Below are positions 27,251 to 34,863 of a stretch of 64,000 bases of DNA, one piece after another. A program made the translations under genes and the position numbers. The notes under the pieces were generated by a model. It did not search any database. It was not told where the DNA came from and saw only the letters and a program-made list of their open reading frames with translations. How positions within the stretch are numbered: position 1 is the stretch's first letter; every line of letters begins with the position of its first letter. Source of the DNA: Bacteroidota bacterium (GTDB taxonomy: Bacteria > Bacteroidota > Ignavibacteria > UBA10030 > UBA8401); the NCBI GenBank assembly GCA_021796215.1, contig JAJYOK010000014.1:1-64000 (forward strand). Direction: 5' to 3'.

Positions 27251-27385
27251 GTTGGGAGTGCAAAAGACTTGTTTACTGCGGCGCTAAAAATCTTTAAATT
27301 TTTTCCACCGGGTTCAGAAACTTCCTCGCTGCTTTTTTGATCGCTTGCTGAATTCATAGCGATTTTGCGCCATTGCCGTGAACTG

Positions 27386-27949
27386 TTATCTTTTCTTTTT
27401 TGGGGGAGGAACGACGACAACGGGATATTTCGTTTCGACTTCACCTTTGGAAATTTTTTTCAGCTTGCTTTTCAAAAGAGCGCGTTTTGTCGCGCTAAGG
27501 TGGTCGGTGAACAGCACGCCGTCAAGATGATCGATCTCGTGGAGAATAACGCGCGCAAGCATTCCATCCGCTTCAATTTCCTGTTTTTTGAAATTTGCAT
27601 CGCGAAAGCGCACACGAATATTTTCCGCGCGCGTAACCTTGTCTCGGATTTCCGGAATACTTAAGCAGCCTTCTTCCAATTCCGCTTCGCCGTCTTCTGC
27701 AAGAATTTCCGGATTGATAATCACCAGAGGCTTTGCTTCTTTATTTTCTTCAGCATCCGAAATATCCACGACAAGAAGCCGCTCTTCTCTTCCGACTTGG
27801 TTTGCCGCAAGCCCGATACCGCTCGCTTCGCGCATCGTTGCAAACATATCCTGAATAAGCTGAATGGTCTGGTCCGACACTTCAGCGATCGGCTGCGTTT
27901 TTGTTCGCAGCACTTCGCTGCCATATAAATAGACCGGTAATATGGACAT
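27386..27949 (-). CDS. def: Peptide deformylase
   Basis: 187 aa. Metalloprotease removing the N-formyl group from new proteins. The three motifs are present: GIGLAANQVG (~43-52), EEGCLSIPE (~92-100, metal-binding Cys) and HEIDHLDGVLF (~137-147, HExxH). The Lys/Pro-rich C-terminal tail (VVVPPPKKKR) is an extension past the core. It precedes fmt on the same strand. Confidence 0.97.
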   Translation of the reverse strand: MSILPVYLYGSEVLRTKTQPIAEVSDQTIQLIQDMFATMREASGIGLAANQVGREERLLVVDISDAEENKEAKPLVIINPEILAEDGEAELEEGCLSIPEIRDKVTRAENIRVRFRDANFKKQEIEADGMLARVILHEIDHLDGVLFTDHLSATKRALLKSKLKKISKGEVETKYPVVVVPPPKKKR

Positions 27950-27976
27950 AAAGATCTTCTGAATAAATTATTAATT

Positions 27977-28164
27977 GATGTTACGCAAAGATAGATTTCT
28001 ATTGCCGCGATCTTCAGGTCGTGGGCTTAGAAGTCAAAACCCAAAACCGGCTTTAGTCAAAACAATCTTTTTTTGGCTAAAGCCCGAAAGCACGTGGGTG
28101 CTGCTTTTCCCCCGACGTAAATGTCGGGCTGTTAAAACCGGTTTCTGCATAACATCGGTTATTA
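27977..28164. mobile_element. MITE-like interspersed palindromic element, copy A
   Basis: About 190 bp without coding capacity, homologous to 51053-51270. It begins GATGTTACGCAAAGATAG and ends, read on the minus strand, as GATGTTATGCAGAAAC, an imperfect terminal inverted repeat. Internal hairpins include CGATCTTCAGGTCG and GCCCGACA...TGTCGGGC-type arms (CCCGACGTAAATGTCGGG). GGCTAAAGCCC is also present. It fills most of the 293-bp gap upstream of def; no transposase is encoded. Confidence 0.7.
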
Positions 28165-28242
28165 AATAAAGTTGTATAGAATCATCTTGAAAACCGGTTT
28201 ATTGAAAAATGCAAAATCAGCAATCCAGTTATTCAATGCTCC

Positions 28243-28932
28243 TTATTGAATAATGCGCCGCGCTTCGGTGTAATGTTTTTTGTAATATAAGCTTTCCAGC
28301 GAAGAAATTGTTACGCCAAACGCTTCGCTTGCATGCGCAAACAATCCGTCTCCGATATAAATGCCAACGTGCGAAGGGTTTCTTCCCGTGGTATTGAAAA
28401 AGAGCAAATCGCCGAAACGCAGCTCTTCGAATGACACCGGCGTTCCCTTATTAATTTGTGCATCCGTGCTGCGCGGAAGAGTGATGTTCACCGATTTGCT
28501 GTAGACCTGACTCGTAAACGCAGAGCAATCAATTCCGTCTTTTGTCTCGCCTCCGTATTTGTACGGCGTTCCCAAATAGGTGAGAATCACATCCATCATT
28601 TTTTGCTTATTAAGCGGCGCAGCAGCAATTTCAGCGCTGGTTTTATGGGAGTCAGGATTTTCTTTCAGCTCAAGCTTTTTTTCCGGCGGTTGAATTACTT
28701 TTTTTGATGAAGATGAAGAGAACCTTTTTACCACCGATGGTACATCTACCTTGCGGTCATCCTCTTTTATTTCTTCTTCAACATGCTTGGATGAAAATCG
28801 AACGCCGTCCGTTCGGTGTTCCGGTTTCCCGGTTTTCGCGGGGCGCGAATTTTCTTCCCGGAAGCGGGGCGATGATGTTCCGCAGCCGATGATGATGCAG
28901 GCAACAATCAACGCAAAAAAAAATTTCATCAT
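28243..28932 (-). CDS. NlpC/P60-family cell-wall hydrolase lipoprotein
   Basis: 229 aa. N-terminal signal with lipobox IIIGC (Cys ~17), so probably a lipoprotein. A charged linker (~25-115) leads to a C-terminal NlpC/P60 domain (~118-229): GGETKDGIDCSAFTSQVY carries the catalytic Cys, SHVGIYIGDGLFAHAS the catalytic His and the following polar residue. It would be a gamma-D-glutamyl-diamino acid endopeptidase acting on peptidoglycan in the periplasm. Start is either of two adjacent ATGs. Confidence 0.9.
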   Translation of the reverse strand: MMKFFFALIVACIIIGCGTSSPRFREENSRPAKTGKPEHRTDGVRFSSKHVEEEIKEDDRKVDVPSVVKRFSSSSSKKVIQPPEKKLELKENPDSHKTSAEIAAAPLNKQKMMDVILTYLGTPYKYGGETKDGIDCSAFTSQVYSKSVNITLPRSTDAQINKGTPVSFEELRFGDLLFFNTTGRNPSHVGIYIGDGLFAHASEAFGVTISSLESLYYKKHYTEARRIIQ

Positions 28933-29006
28933 TCATCTATGAATGTGTAAACCATCACTCCGCTCGCACAAACGGCATCGCGAACCGCTTTTCCTCTTGC
29001 TTTGAA

Positions 29007-29864
29007 TCAGCCGAGATACGAACGCAGCTGCTTGCTTCGCGAAGCATGGCGCAAACGGCGGATCGCTTTCTCTTTAATCTGGCGGACACGCTCGCGTGTC
29101 AGACTGAATTTTTCGCCGATTTCTTCCAGCGTCAGAGAATGTTCGCGCTGCAGACCAAAATATAAGCGGATGACTTCGGCTTCGCGCTCGCTTAATGTTG
29201 CAAGAGCACGCTGGACTTCTTCCCTCAACGATTCTTCCATCAGTGTGCTGTCGGGCGCCGGCTGGCGTTCATCCTGGATCACATCGAGCAAGCGATTATC
29301 TTCGCCTTGCGAGAACGGCGCATCCATTGACAGATGGCGGCCGGAAATTTTCAACGTGTCGGCAACTTCGAAGAGCGACATGTCAAGCTCTTCAGCAAGT
29401 TCGCTGGCGCTCGGCTCGCGCTCGAATTCCTGTTCCAGCGTACTGAATGCTTTGCCGATTTTATTCAACGCGCCAACGCGGTTGAGCGGCAGCCGCACAA
29501 TACGCGATTGTTCCGCCAGCGCCTGCAAAATAGATTGACGAATCCACCACACGGCGTATGAAATAAATTTAAATCCGCGCGTCTCATCAAAACGCTTTGC
29601 CGCTTTGATCAAGCCGAGGTTTCCTTCGTTGATCAAATCGCCGAGCGACAGCCCTTGATTCTGATATTGTTTTGCAACGCTCACAACAAATCGAAGGTTG
29701 GCTTTCGTTAATTTTTCGAGAGCCTTCTGATCACCTTTTTTGATCCGCTGCGCTAAATCAATTTCTTCATTTGGCGTCAGCAGATCGACCTTGCCGATTT
29801 CCTGTAAATATTTATCAAGAGATTGATTTTCACGGTTTGTGTACTGTTTTGTGATCTTTACCAT
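29007..29864 (-). CDS. rpoD: RNA polymerase primary sigma factor, short RpoD/SigA type
   Basis: 285 aa. Regions 1.2 to 4.2 without region 1.1, as usual in the Bacteroidota-Chlorobiota group. Region 2: [32 protein letters not shown] and [17 protein letters not shown] (2.3-2.4, ~100-118). Region 3 follows, then region 4.2 [23 protein letters not shown] (helix-turn-helix, ~246-268). Only 17 bp separate it from the upstream EutN/CcmL gene, so it may be partly expressed from the deoB-EutN transcript. Confidence 0.95.
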   Translation of the reverse strand: MVKITKQYTNRENQSLDKYLQEIGKVDLLTPNEEIDLAQRIKKGDQKALEKLTKANLRFVVSVAKQYQNQGLSLGDLINEGNLGLIKAAKRFDETRGFKFISYAVWWIRQSILQALAEQSRIVRLPLNRVGALNKIGKAFSTLEQEFEREPSASELAEELDMSLFEVADTLKISGRHLSMDAPFSQGEDNRLLDVIQDERQPAPDSTLMEESLREEVQRALATLSEREAEVIRLYFGLQREHSLTLEEIGEKFSLTRERVRQIKEKAIRRLRHASRSKQLRSYLG

Positions 29865-29881
29865 TCTGCTATACCATCCAA

Positions 29882-30157
29882 TTATGATTTAATTTCGTTA
29901 TCAATCCGGTCAACAATGCCGACGATGCTTGCATCAACCGGAGCCATTTCAACCGGCAGCGGAATAACCGCTTCAGCCGCTGTAATATAAAACACTGTTT
30001 CACCAACGCCTGCTCCCACTGTATCAACGGCAACAATAGGTGCGCCGGATTTTTCCCGCTGCGATGTCAGCGGCTGAATGAACTGCAACTTGAAATTCTT
30101 CAGATTGCCGTCTTTGCGTGTCGCCCAGATTGTACCGATGACTTCTGCGAGAAACAT
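29882..30157 (-). CDS. EutN/CcmL-family microcompartment vertex protein (1)
   Basis: 91 aa. BMC-P (pfam EutN_CcmL) fold: [25 protein letters not shown] at the N-terminus, [22 protein letters not shown] (~42-63) and a terminal [12 protein letters not shown]. Such proteins form pentamers capping bacterial microcompartment vertices. The usual '(G)SSAR' after the GVG loop is replaced by AAEAVIPLP. No hexameric BMC-H shell gene or cargo aldehyde dehydrogenase is present in the window. Confidence 0.9.
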   Translation of the reverse strand: MFLAEVIGTIWATRKDGNLKNFKLQFIQPLTSQREKSGAPIVAVDTVGAGVGETVFYITAAEAVIPLPVEMAPVDASIVGIVDRIDNEIKS

Positions 30158-30200
30158 TTCTATTTATCCGTTTAAACTTCCGTAGACATGAAGTCTGCGG

Positions 30201-30479
30201 CTACTTCCTGTTCGGCGTAACATCAAGTTTATCTACAACCGCCATAATCACGGCATCAACCGGCTTATTTTTAGTGATGGCTGTTTGGCGCGCCGAACTC
30301 CCTGTTGCGACGAGAACAATATCGCCGACGCCTGCTTGCACTGTATCAACGGCAATCACGAATTGGTCTTTCAACGTATAATCCAAATCAACATGCCGCA
30401 CAATTTGCAGCGACGTGCCGACAAGCGCTTCATCTTTGCGCGTTGCCCAGACCGTACCGATAACTTTTCCAAGAATCAT
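30201..30479 (-). CDS. EutN/CcmL-family microcompartment vertex protein (2)
   Basis: 92 aa, paralogue of the next gene. KVIGTVWATRKDEALVGTSLQIV, VAVDTVQAGVGDIVLVATGSSARQT (~41-65) and VDAVIMAVVDKLDV match CcmL/EutN closely, including the GSSAR loop. Two different BMC-P genes in tandem suggest shells with several vertex types, as known for several BMC loci. It follows vapC by 12 bp in a compact run headed by a zinc-ribbon gene and deoB. Confidence 0.92.
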   Translation of the reverse strand: MILGKVIGTVWATRKDEALVGTSLQIVRHVDLDYTLKDQFVIAVDTVQAGVGDIVLVATGSSARQTAITKNKPVDAVIMAVVDKLDVTPNRK

Positions 30480-30491
30480 GGCGAAGTGCTT

Positions 30492-30908
30492 TCAAATGTT
30501 CACGTTTTTGATGCGGAATTTCAGCTCTCGCGCATGGATAACTTTAACTTCTTTAACGCTGAAAAACCGTTTTGGATTCAATGACACAATGGGTAATTTG
30601 CTTTCAATGCAAACTCCCGCGATAAGAGCCGCAACATCGGGAACTTTTTTCCGGCGCGACTTCGCAAGCAGTTTTCCAAATGTTGCCGCACTTTTAGAAT
30701 TCACACCGAGAATTTTCATTGTGTCCATTGCATCGTTAACGGCGCGAATTTCCTTTTCAGATTCTGCAAGCGCAAATAACTCAATCGCGTTAAACACGGT
30801 CGTATAACAGAAAAATCTTCCCATGATGGTACGAAGAAGCGACACGCCGCTGCGCTGCAAGAGATGATCAGCCAGCAGATCAGTGTCCACTATAATTTTT
30901 GATATCAC
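30492..30908 (-). CDS. PIN-domain (VapC-like) ribonuclease
   Basis: 138 aa. PIN acidic residues: Asp in KIIVDTDLLADHLL (~9), Glu in FNAIELFAL (~43) and Asp in KKVPDVAALIAGVC (~90). These suit a Mg-dependent RNase toxin. The start is GTG at 30908, overlapping the AbrB-like antitoxin stop (GTGA), the usual coupling of type II pairs. It is embedded between deoB and microcompartment genes rather than in an accessory island. Confidence 0.82.
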   Translation of the reverse strand: MISKIIVDTDLLADHLLQRSGVSLLRTIMGRFFCYTTVFNAIELFALAESEKEIRAVNDAMDTMKILGVNSKSAATFGKLLAKSRRKKVPDVAALIAGVCIESKLPIVSLNPKRFFSVKEVKVIHARELKFRIKNVNI

Positions 30909-31207
30909 ACCGCGCCTTTCAACCGTTTCCTGAATGCGCGGTCGGCCGCGAGCACGCCTTGCGCTTTCAAGAAGCGCATCACATGTTCACGATCTTCGTA
31001 CTGCACAGTGCCGATCGTTTCGATTTCCTCATCGGTGACGTTGCGCGCTGTCAGTTCTTTTGAAAGAACACCGCCGACAATCCGCACCGTTGCTTTATCG
31101 CCGCGGCGAAGATGAAGCTCGCGGGCAATGTTGCGTGAAAATCGTACATGTCCGCGCTCGTCAACTTCCACTTCAAATTCGACTTTATGTTTTGCGTGTT
31201 CCGCCAT
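30905..31207 (-). CDS. AbrB/SpoVT-type antitoxin or DNA-binding protein
   Basis: 100 aa. A swapped-hairpin AbrB motif at ~10-50 (VEVDERGHVRFSRNIARELHLRRGD segment, read VDERGHVRF...LRRGDKATVRI), followed by a charged helical tail that would bind the partner toxin. ATG 31207 overlaps the deoB stop by one base; the 3' end overlaps vapC by 4 bp. It probably neutralises the PIN protein and may repress its own transcript. Confidence 0.75.
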   Translation of the reverse strand: MAEHAKHKVEFEVEVDERGHVRFSRNIARELHLRRGDKATVRIVGGVLSKELTARNVTDEEIETIGTVQYEDREHVMRFLKAQGVLAADRAFRKRLKGAV

Positions 31208-32394
31208 CAGTTCATCACCAGATTGAGAAAACTTGCGCCTGCGAGTTCAGAGCCGTCAACATCGAAATATTCCGCAATCGTTTTTCCGGCATCGGCGAAT
31301 GTTTTTCTGATGCCGATATCAATTCCACGCTTACCTTTTTCAGAATACCACAAAAGCGGAACGTATTCCCGTGAATGATCGGTACTTGCATCCGTCGGGT
31401 CATTGCCGTGATCAGCTGTGATGATGAGCGCATCGTCTTCGTGAATCGTCGAAAGAATTTCGGGAAGCTTGGAATCGAAATACTCAAGCGCTTCCGCCAT
31501 GCCTTTCGCATCCTGACGATGCCCGAACAACATATCGAAGTCAACAAGATTCGCCATCAACAAACCATGAGACATTGACCGTGACCGCGAAATAATTTCT
31601 TCGATGCCCTCGGCATTCGAATGTGTGTGGACCTTTTCCTGCAAACCTCTGCCGGAAAAAAGGTCGTCAATTTTTCCAATGGCGACCGTCGGCACGCTGC
31701 TGCGATAAAGAATATCCAGCACGGTTGTTCCCGGTGCGGTCAATGCAAAATCTTTTCGATCCGGTGTGCGGGTGTATTTTCCGCTTGTGCCGATAAACGG
31801 ACGAGCGATCACACGGCCAACGGCATGTTTACCAATCATCACGCTGTCGCGCGCCGCCCGGCACATTACATAAAGCGACTCCAGCGGAATGATTTTTTCG
31901 TGCGCTGCAATTTGAAAAACAGAATCTGCCGATGTGTACACAATCGGATAACCGGTACGGAGATGCTCGTCACCTAGCTCTTGAATGATCTCTGTTCCCG
32001 ATGCCGCTTTATTTCCCAAAATGCCTTTGGCGCCGGTAACTGAAAGAAATTTCTCAACGACCTCCGGAGGGAATCCTTTCGGATAGTACGGAAAATCATT
32101 TTTCACGATAATGCCGGAAATTTCCCAGTGTCCTGTCGTGCTGTCCTTTCCTTTGGAAACTTCAGACATTTTTCCGTAACAACCCAGGGGATCTGCGGCG
32201 GGTGGAACTCCGCGCAACGAAAAAATATTTCCTAATCCTAACGATCCAAGAACCGGAAGATGTACTCCTCCAACAGCGGAAGCAGTATGAGCGAGCGTAT
32301 TTGCTCCGGCATCGCCGTACAAATGTGCATCCGGCAATTCTCCGATTCCGACGCCGTCAAGAATAATGAAAATAATTTTTCGCTTCGTGCTCAA
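31207..32394 (-). CDS. deoB: Phosphopentomutase
   Basis: 395 aa, the usual length. Interconverts (deoxy)ribose-1-phosphate and -5-phosphate in nucleoside salvage. Alkaline-phosphatase superfamily metal sites: FIILDGVGIGELPDA (~9-23), GKDSTTGHWEISGI (~83-96), ANLVDFDMLFGHRQD (~278-292) and ITADHGNDPT (~328-337). The start is TTG at 32394 directly after the preceding TAA; no alternative start keeps the conserved N-terminus. Deoxyribose-5-phosphate formed here could feed an aldolase in a sugar-phosphate microcompartment, which the neighbouring BMC-P genes hint at. Confidence 0.95.
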   Translation of the reverse strand: MSTKRKIIFIILDGVGIGELPDAHLYGDAGANTLAHTASAVGGVHLPVLGSLGLGNIFSLRGVPPAADPLGCYGKMSEVSKGKDSTTGHWEISGIIVKNDFPYYPKGFPPEVVEKFLSVTGAKGILGNKAASGTEIIQELGDEHLRTGYPIVYTSADSVFQIAAHEKIIPLESLYVMCRAARDSVMIGKHAVGRVIARPFIGTSGKYTRTPDRKDFALTAPGTTVLDILYRSSVPTVAIGKIDDLFSGRGLQEKVHTHSNAEGIEEIISRSRSMSHGLLMANLVDFDMLFGHRQDAKGMAEALEYFDSKLPEILSTIHEDDALIITADHGNDPTDASTDHSREYVPLLWYSEKGKRGIDIGIRKTFADAGKTIAEYFDVDGSELAGASFLNLVMN

Positions 32395-32589
32395 TTATGC
32401 GTACACCGATTTCTCGTTGCACTTGCACACTTGAACCAGTTGCCGGTTAAATTTGTACGTTCCCGCTTCGGTTTTCACAGAATTGATAAAAGCGGTCGGC
32501 ACCTTCACTGTGCCGCATTTCGGACATTTGATGCCGCGTTCTGCGCTTGCTTTTTTCGCTTTCTCAGCAAAATCGGTTTGCTTTGCCAT
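32395..32589 (-). CDS. Small zinc-ribbon-like protein, 64 aa
   Basis: Basic N-terminus, then CPKC (22-25) and a later CKC near residue 56-58, a plausible four-cysteine zinc site separated by about 30 residues. Function unknown. GGAG lies at good distance before the ATG, so it is translated. It abuts deoB with no intergenic base and is the first gene of that run. Confidence 0.7.
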   Translation of the reverse strand: MAKQTDFAEKAKKASAERGIKCPKCGTVKVPTAFINSVKTEAGTYKFNRQLVQVCKCNEKSVYA

Positions 32590-32660
32590 TCCTGCTCCTT
32601 AACATAAATAAATAGACATTTCAGCCGCAGGCAGATCAGCCTGTAGCTGAGTAAACAACA

Positions 32661-34670
32661 TTAAAAAACTCGTATCGTGTTCCCGCCGGATTCGATTGCC
32701 TTACGCAACACCTGTTCCGTTTTAGAAACACATTCCTCAAACTTCATTCCTTCCGAAACGCCGCAAATCCCGCCCGATACCGTCACAGAAAATGTTTTCT
32801 GATCGCTTGTAATAACAGTGCTGGCAATCGCTGAGCGGATTTTCTCCGCCCATAAATATGCATCATTCGCCGTTGTACTGACAAGAGCGATGCCGAAAAC
32901 CGCAGCATCAAAGCGCCCCACAAGATCGTACGAACGGACGCTCGAGCGAAGTATTGATGCTACTCTGTGAACCGCATTGTCCACACCTTGCTTTCCATAT
33001 CGCGCAGCGATGTCGGATAATTGTGAAATTGACATCAATACAAAAGAAAGATCCGCACCAAAATCGTCGGCACGGTCTATTTCTTCTGTTAAGCGTTGCA
33101 ACAAAAATCTTTTTGTAAGCGTGCCTGTCGCATCATCAATCGTTACCAAATCTTTGAGAAGATCATTCGCTTCGTGAACTTCCAGCGCTGTCGCCGCAAT
33201 GGATGCGAGATGCTGTATCACTGCGGCATCTTTCTTTTCAAATCCATTTGCCTCTCTTTTTTCCGCACTCAGCACGCCGAAACATTTGGTGCTCGATGAA
33301 ATCGGGACCGCAAAAAACGAACCGTGTTGCGGTATACCCATTGCCTGCTCACCGGCAAAAAAGCGAACGTTGTTCGCCGAAGAAAGATCGGGAATATGCT
33401 GCACGGCGTTGCTTTTGATTGTTTCTGCAACAATGCTCGAATTAAAATCCACTGCTTGTTTTGCGACAACATATTTATCGTTCCGCCGCGTACGAACCGA
33501 AGCAATTGCCCACTGCTGTTGATGTTCATCAAATAATGTTACTGCCAGCGCATCCCAGGAAAGCAATCTGGCGACCTCGTCCACCAATGTGTTGATAACG
33601 ACAGAAATATCTGCATTCTTCAACACCTTGCTCCAGACATGCTTGTCAGCTTTTAACAATGCAACATCGGAAAGCAAATCGTATTTTTCCGTGTGACTTT
33701 TCAAAAGCGATGCGAGCAGCTTGGAATAATGCGCGAACATCACAAGTGTTTCTTTTCCGAACGCATCTTCCTCTTTGCTATCGGCAGCCAATACCGCGAT
33801 AGGATGGGTCCCAGACGGTTTCCCGGAATAAAAAACAGGAACGCCAACGAACGAGCGAACATGCTGCTGCATCGTGTAATATGGAATTGCATCCTGTTCC
33901 GCACCCGCTGCTATTTGACTGATGACTTCCGGCTCGCCGGATAGCGCAACATGGCTTATCATATCGCTGCCAAATGAAAGTTTTTTTTCGGCTGTGAGCA
34001 TTTCACAGTCGCTCACAGAGCTTTCAAGAATCATCTTTTTCGAGTTATGATTTATCCAAAAAAAAGTCACAGTGTGAACAAACAATGTCTCTTTGATAAC
34101 CGAGAGAACTTTTTTCAACAGGTAATGAAATTCTGCTTCGGGATCTTTCACTCCGTCGAACGAGGAAGACTCCGAATCAATAAAAAACGAAACATCCAGC
34201 GTAATCGGACCCTGATTCTTTACCGGAGGGGTACGATGCTCAACTTCGTGCTTGAATGGCCATTCTTCTTTCTCGTTTGCCGGCACATGTGGTTCTATGC
34301 CGCCTTCAGGATGTTCCATTTCTTCTTCCGCTGCAGCAGGGATACGATCTTCCATCGGAGAATCGGCGACTTCGTCATCATAAAAAGAACCGGAATCGTC
34401 GAACACTAAAACTTTTTTCTTTGTTATTGTATCTGTCTGTTCTTCGTCATTCACATTTGCAACTGTGCGGTTACGCTTCCATCTGTACGATTGAACAATA
34501 AAATAAAACGCCACAACAGCGGTCATAAAGCAAAAGACTTTCGCCGCCGTTGAATGCACCCATAGCCCTAAAAAAAAGAGAAGGACTCCAATGCCGCCTA
34601 TCACGCCGTTTTCAGTTAACAACCTCGAAAAAATCCTTTTAACGGCGATTTTGTGCGCCTTCTCTGGCAT
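32661..34670 (-). CDS. Membrane GAF-GAF-degenerate GGDEF protein
   Basis: 669 aa. Two N-terminal hydrophobic segments (~18-60), an acidic linker, two GAF-like domains (~165-330 and ~365-505) and a C-terminal GGDEF-fold domain (~515-669). The catalytic loop that should read GG(D/E)EF is GRFDAAVF near residue 587, and the DxLTGLxNR entry is DDATGTLTKRF, so diguanylate cyclase activity is probably lost. It may act as a sensor or c-di-GMP/GTP-binding scaffold. A TTGACT-17-TAAATT promoter lies upstream. Confidence 0.8.
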   Translation of the reverse strand: MPEKAHKIAVKRIFSRLLTENGVIGGIGVLLFFLGLWVHSTAAKVFCFMTAVVAFYFIVQSYRWKRNRTVANVNDEEQTDTITKKKVLVFDDSGSFYDDEVADSPMEDRIPAAAEEEMEHPEGGIEPHVPANEKEEWPFKHEVEHRTPPVKNQGPITLDVSFFIDSESSSFDGVKDPEAEFHYLLKKVLSVIKETLFVHTVTFFWINHNSKKMILESSVSDCEMLTAEKKLSFGSDMISHVALSGEPEVISQIAAGAEQDAIPYYTMQQHVRSFVGVPVFYSGKPSGTHPIAVLAADSKEEDAFGKETLVMFAHYSKLLASLLKSHTEKYDLLSDVALLKADKHVWSKVLKNADISVVINTLVDEVARLLSWDALAVTLFDEHQQQWAIASVRTRRNDKYVVAKQAVDFNSSIVAETIKSNAVQHIPDLSSANNVRFFAGEQAMGIPQHGSFFAVPISSSTKCFGVLSAEKREANGFEKKDAAVIQHLASIAATALEVHEANDLLKDLVTIDDATGTLTKRFLLQRLTEEIDRADDFGADLSFVLMSISQLSDIAARYGKQGVDNAVHRVASILRSSVRSYDLVGRFDAAVFGIALVSTTANDAYLWAEKIRSAIASTVITSDQKTFSVTVSGGICGVSEGMKFEECVSKTEQVLRKAIESGGNTIRVF

Positions 34671-34710
34671 TTAGAGCCCTCGTGGATTCTTGAAAAAGCT
34701 AGAACGGGGA

Positions 34711-34739
34711 AATTTATCCAATTTTTGCGCTAAAGTCAA
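34711..34739 (-). promoter_or_regulatory. Candidate promoter of the GAF-GGDEF-like gene
   Basis: Minus strand TTGACT (34734-34739), 17 bp, TAAATT (34711-34716), 41 bp before the ATG. GAGGG follows as the ribosome-binding site. Confidence 0.5.
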
Positions 34740-34783
34740 GGTGAATAATCGCTAATCAAAATGACGACAATAACTTAGAAAAG

Positions 34784-34812
34784 TTGCCGTGAACGAAAAA
34801 AATTAGTACTAT
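34784..34812 (+). promoter_or_regulatory. Candidate promoter of the manC-like gene
   Basis: TTGCCG (34784-34789), 17 bp, TACTAT (34807-34812), 52 bp before the ATG at 34864. A TATAAT at 34816-34821 lacks a -35 partner. Divergent from the GAF-GGDEF promoter in the same gap. Confidence 0.4.
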
Positions 34813-34863
34813 CTATATAATATAAAGACCTTTCATTCAACGCACCTTCAAACCTCAGTCACT

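Noticed and set aside
27247-27444. 65-aa minus-strand frame between def and fmt
   Set aside because: It overlaps the def 3' end in another frame, is low in complexity and has no family features.
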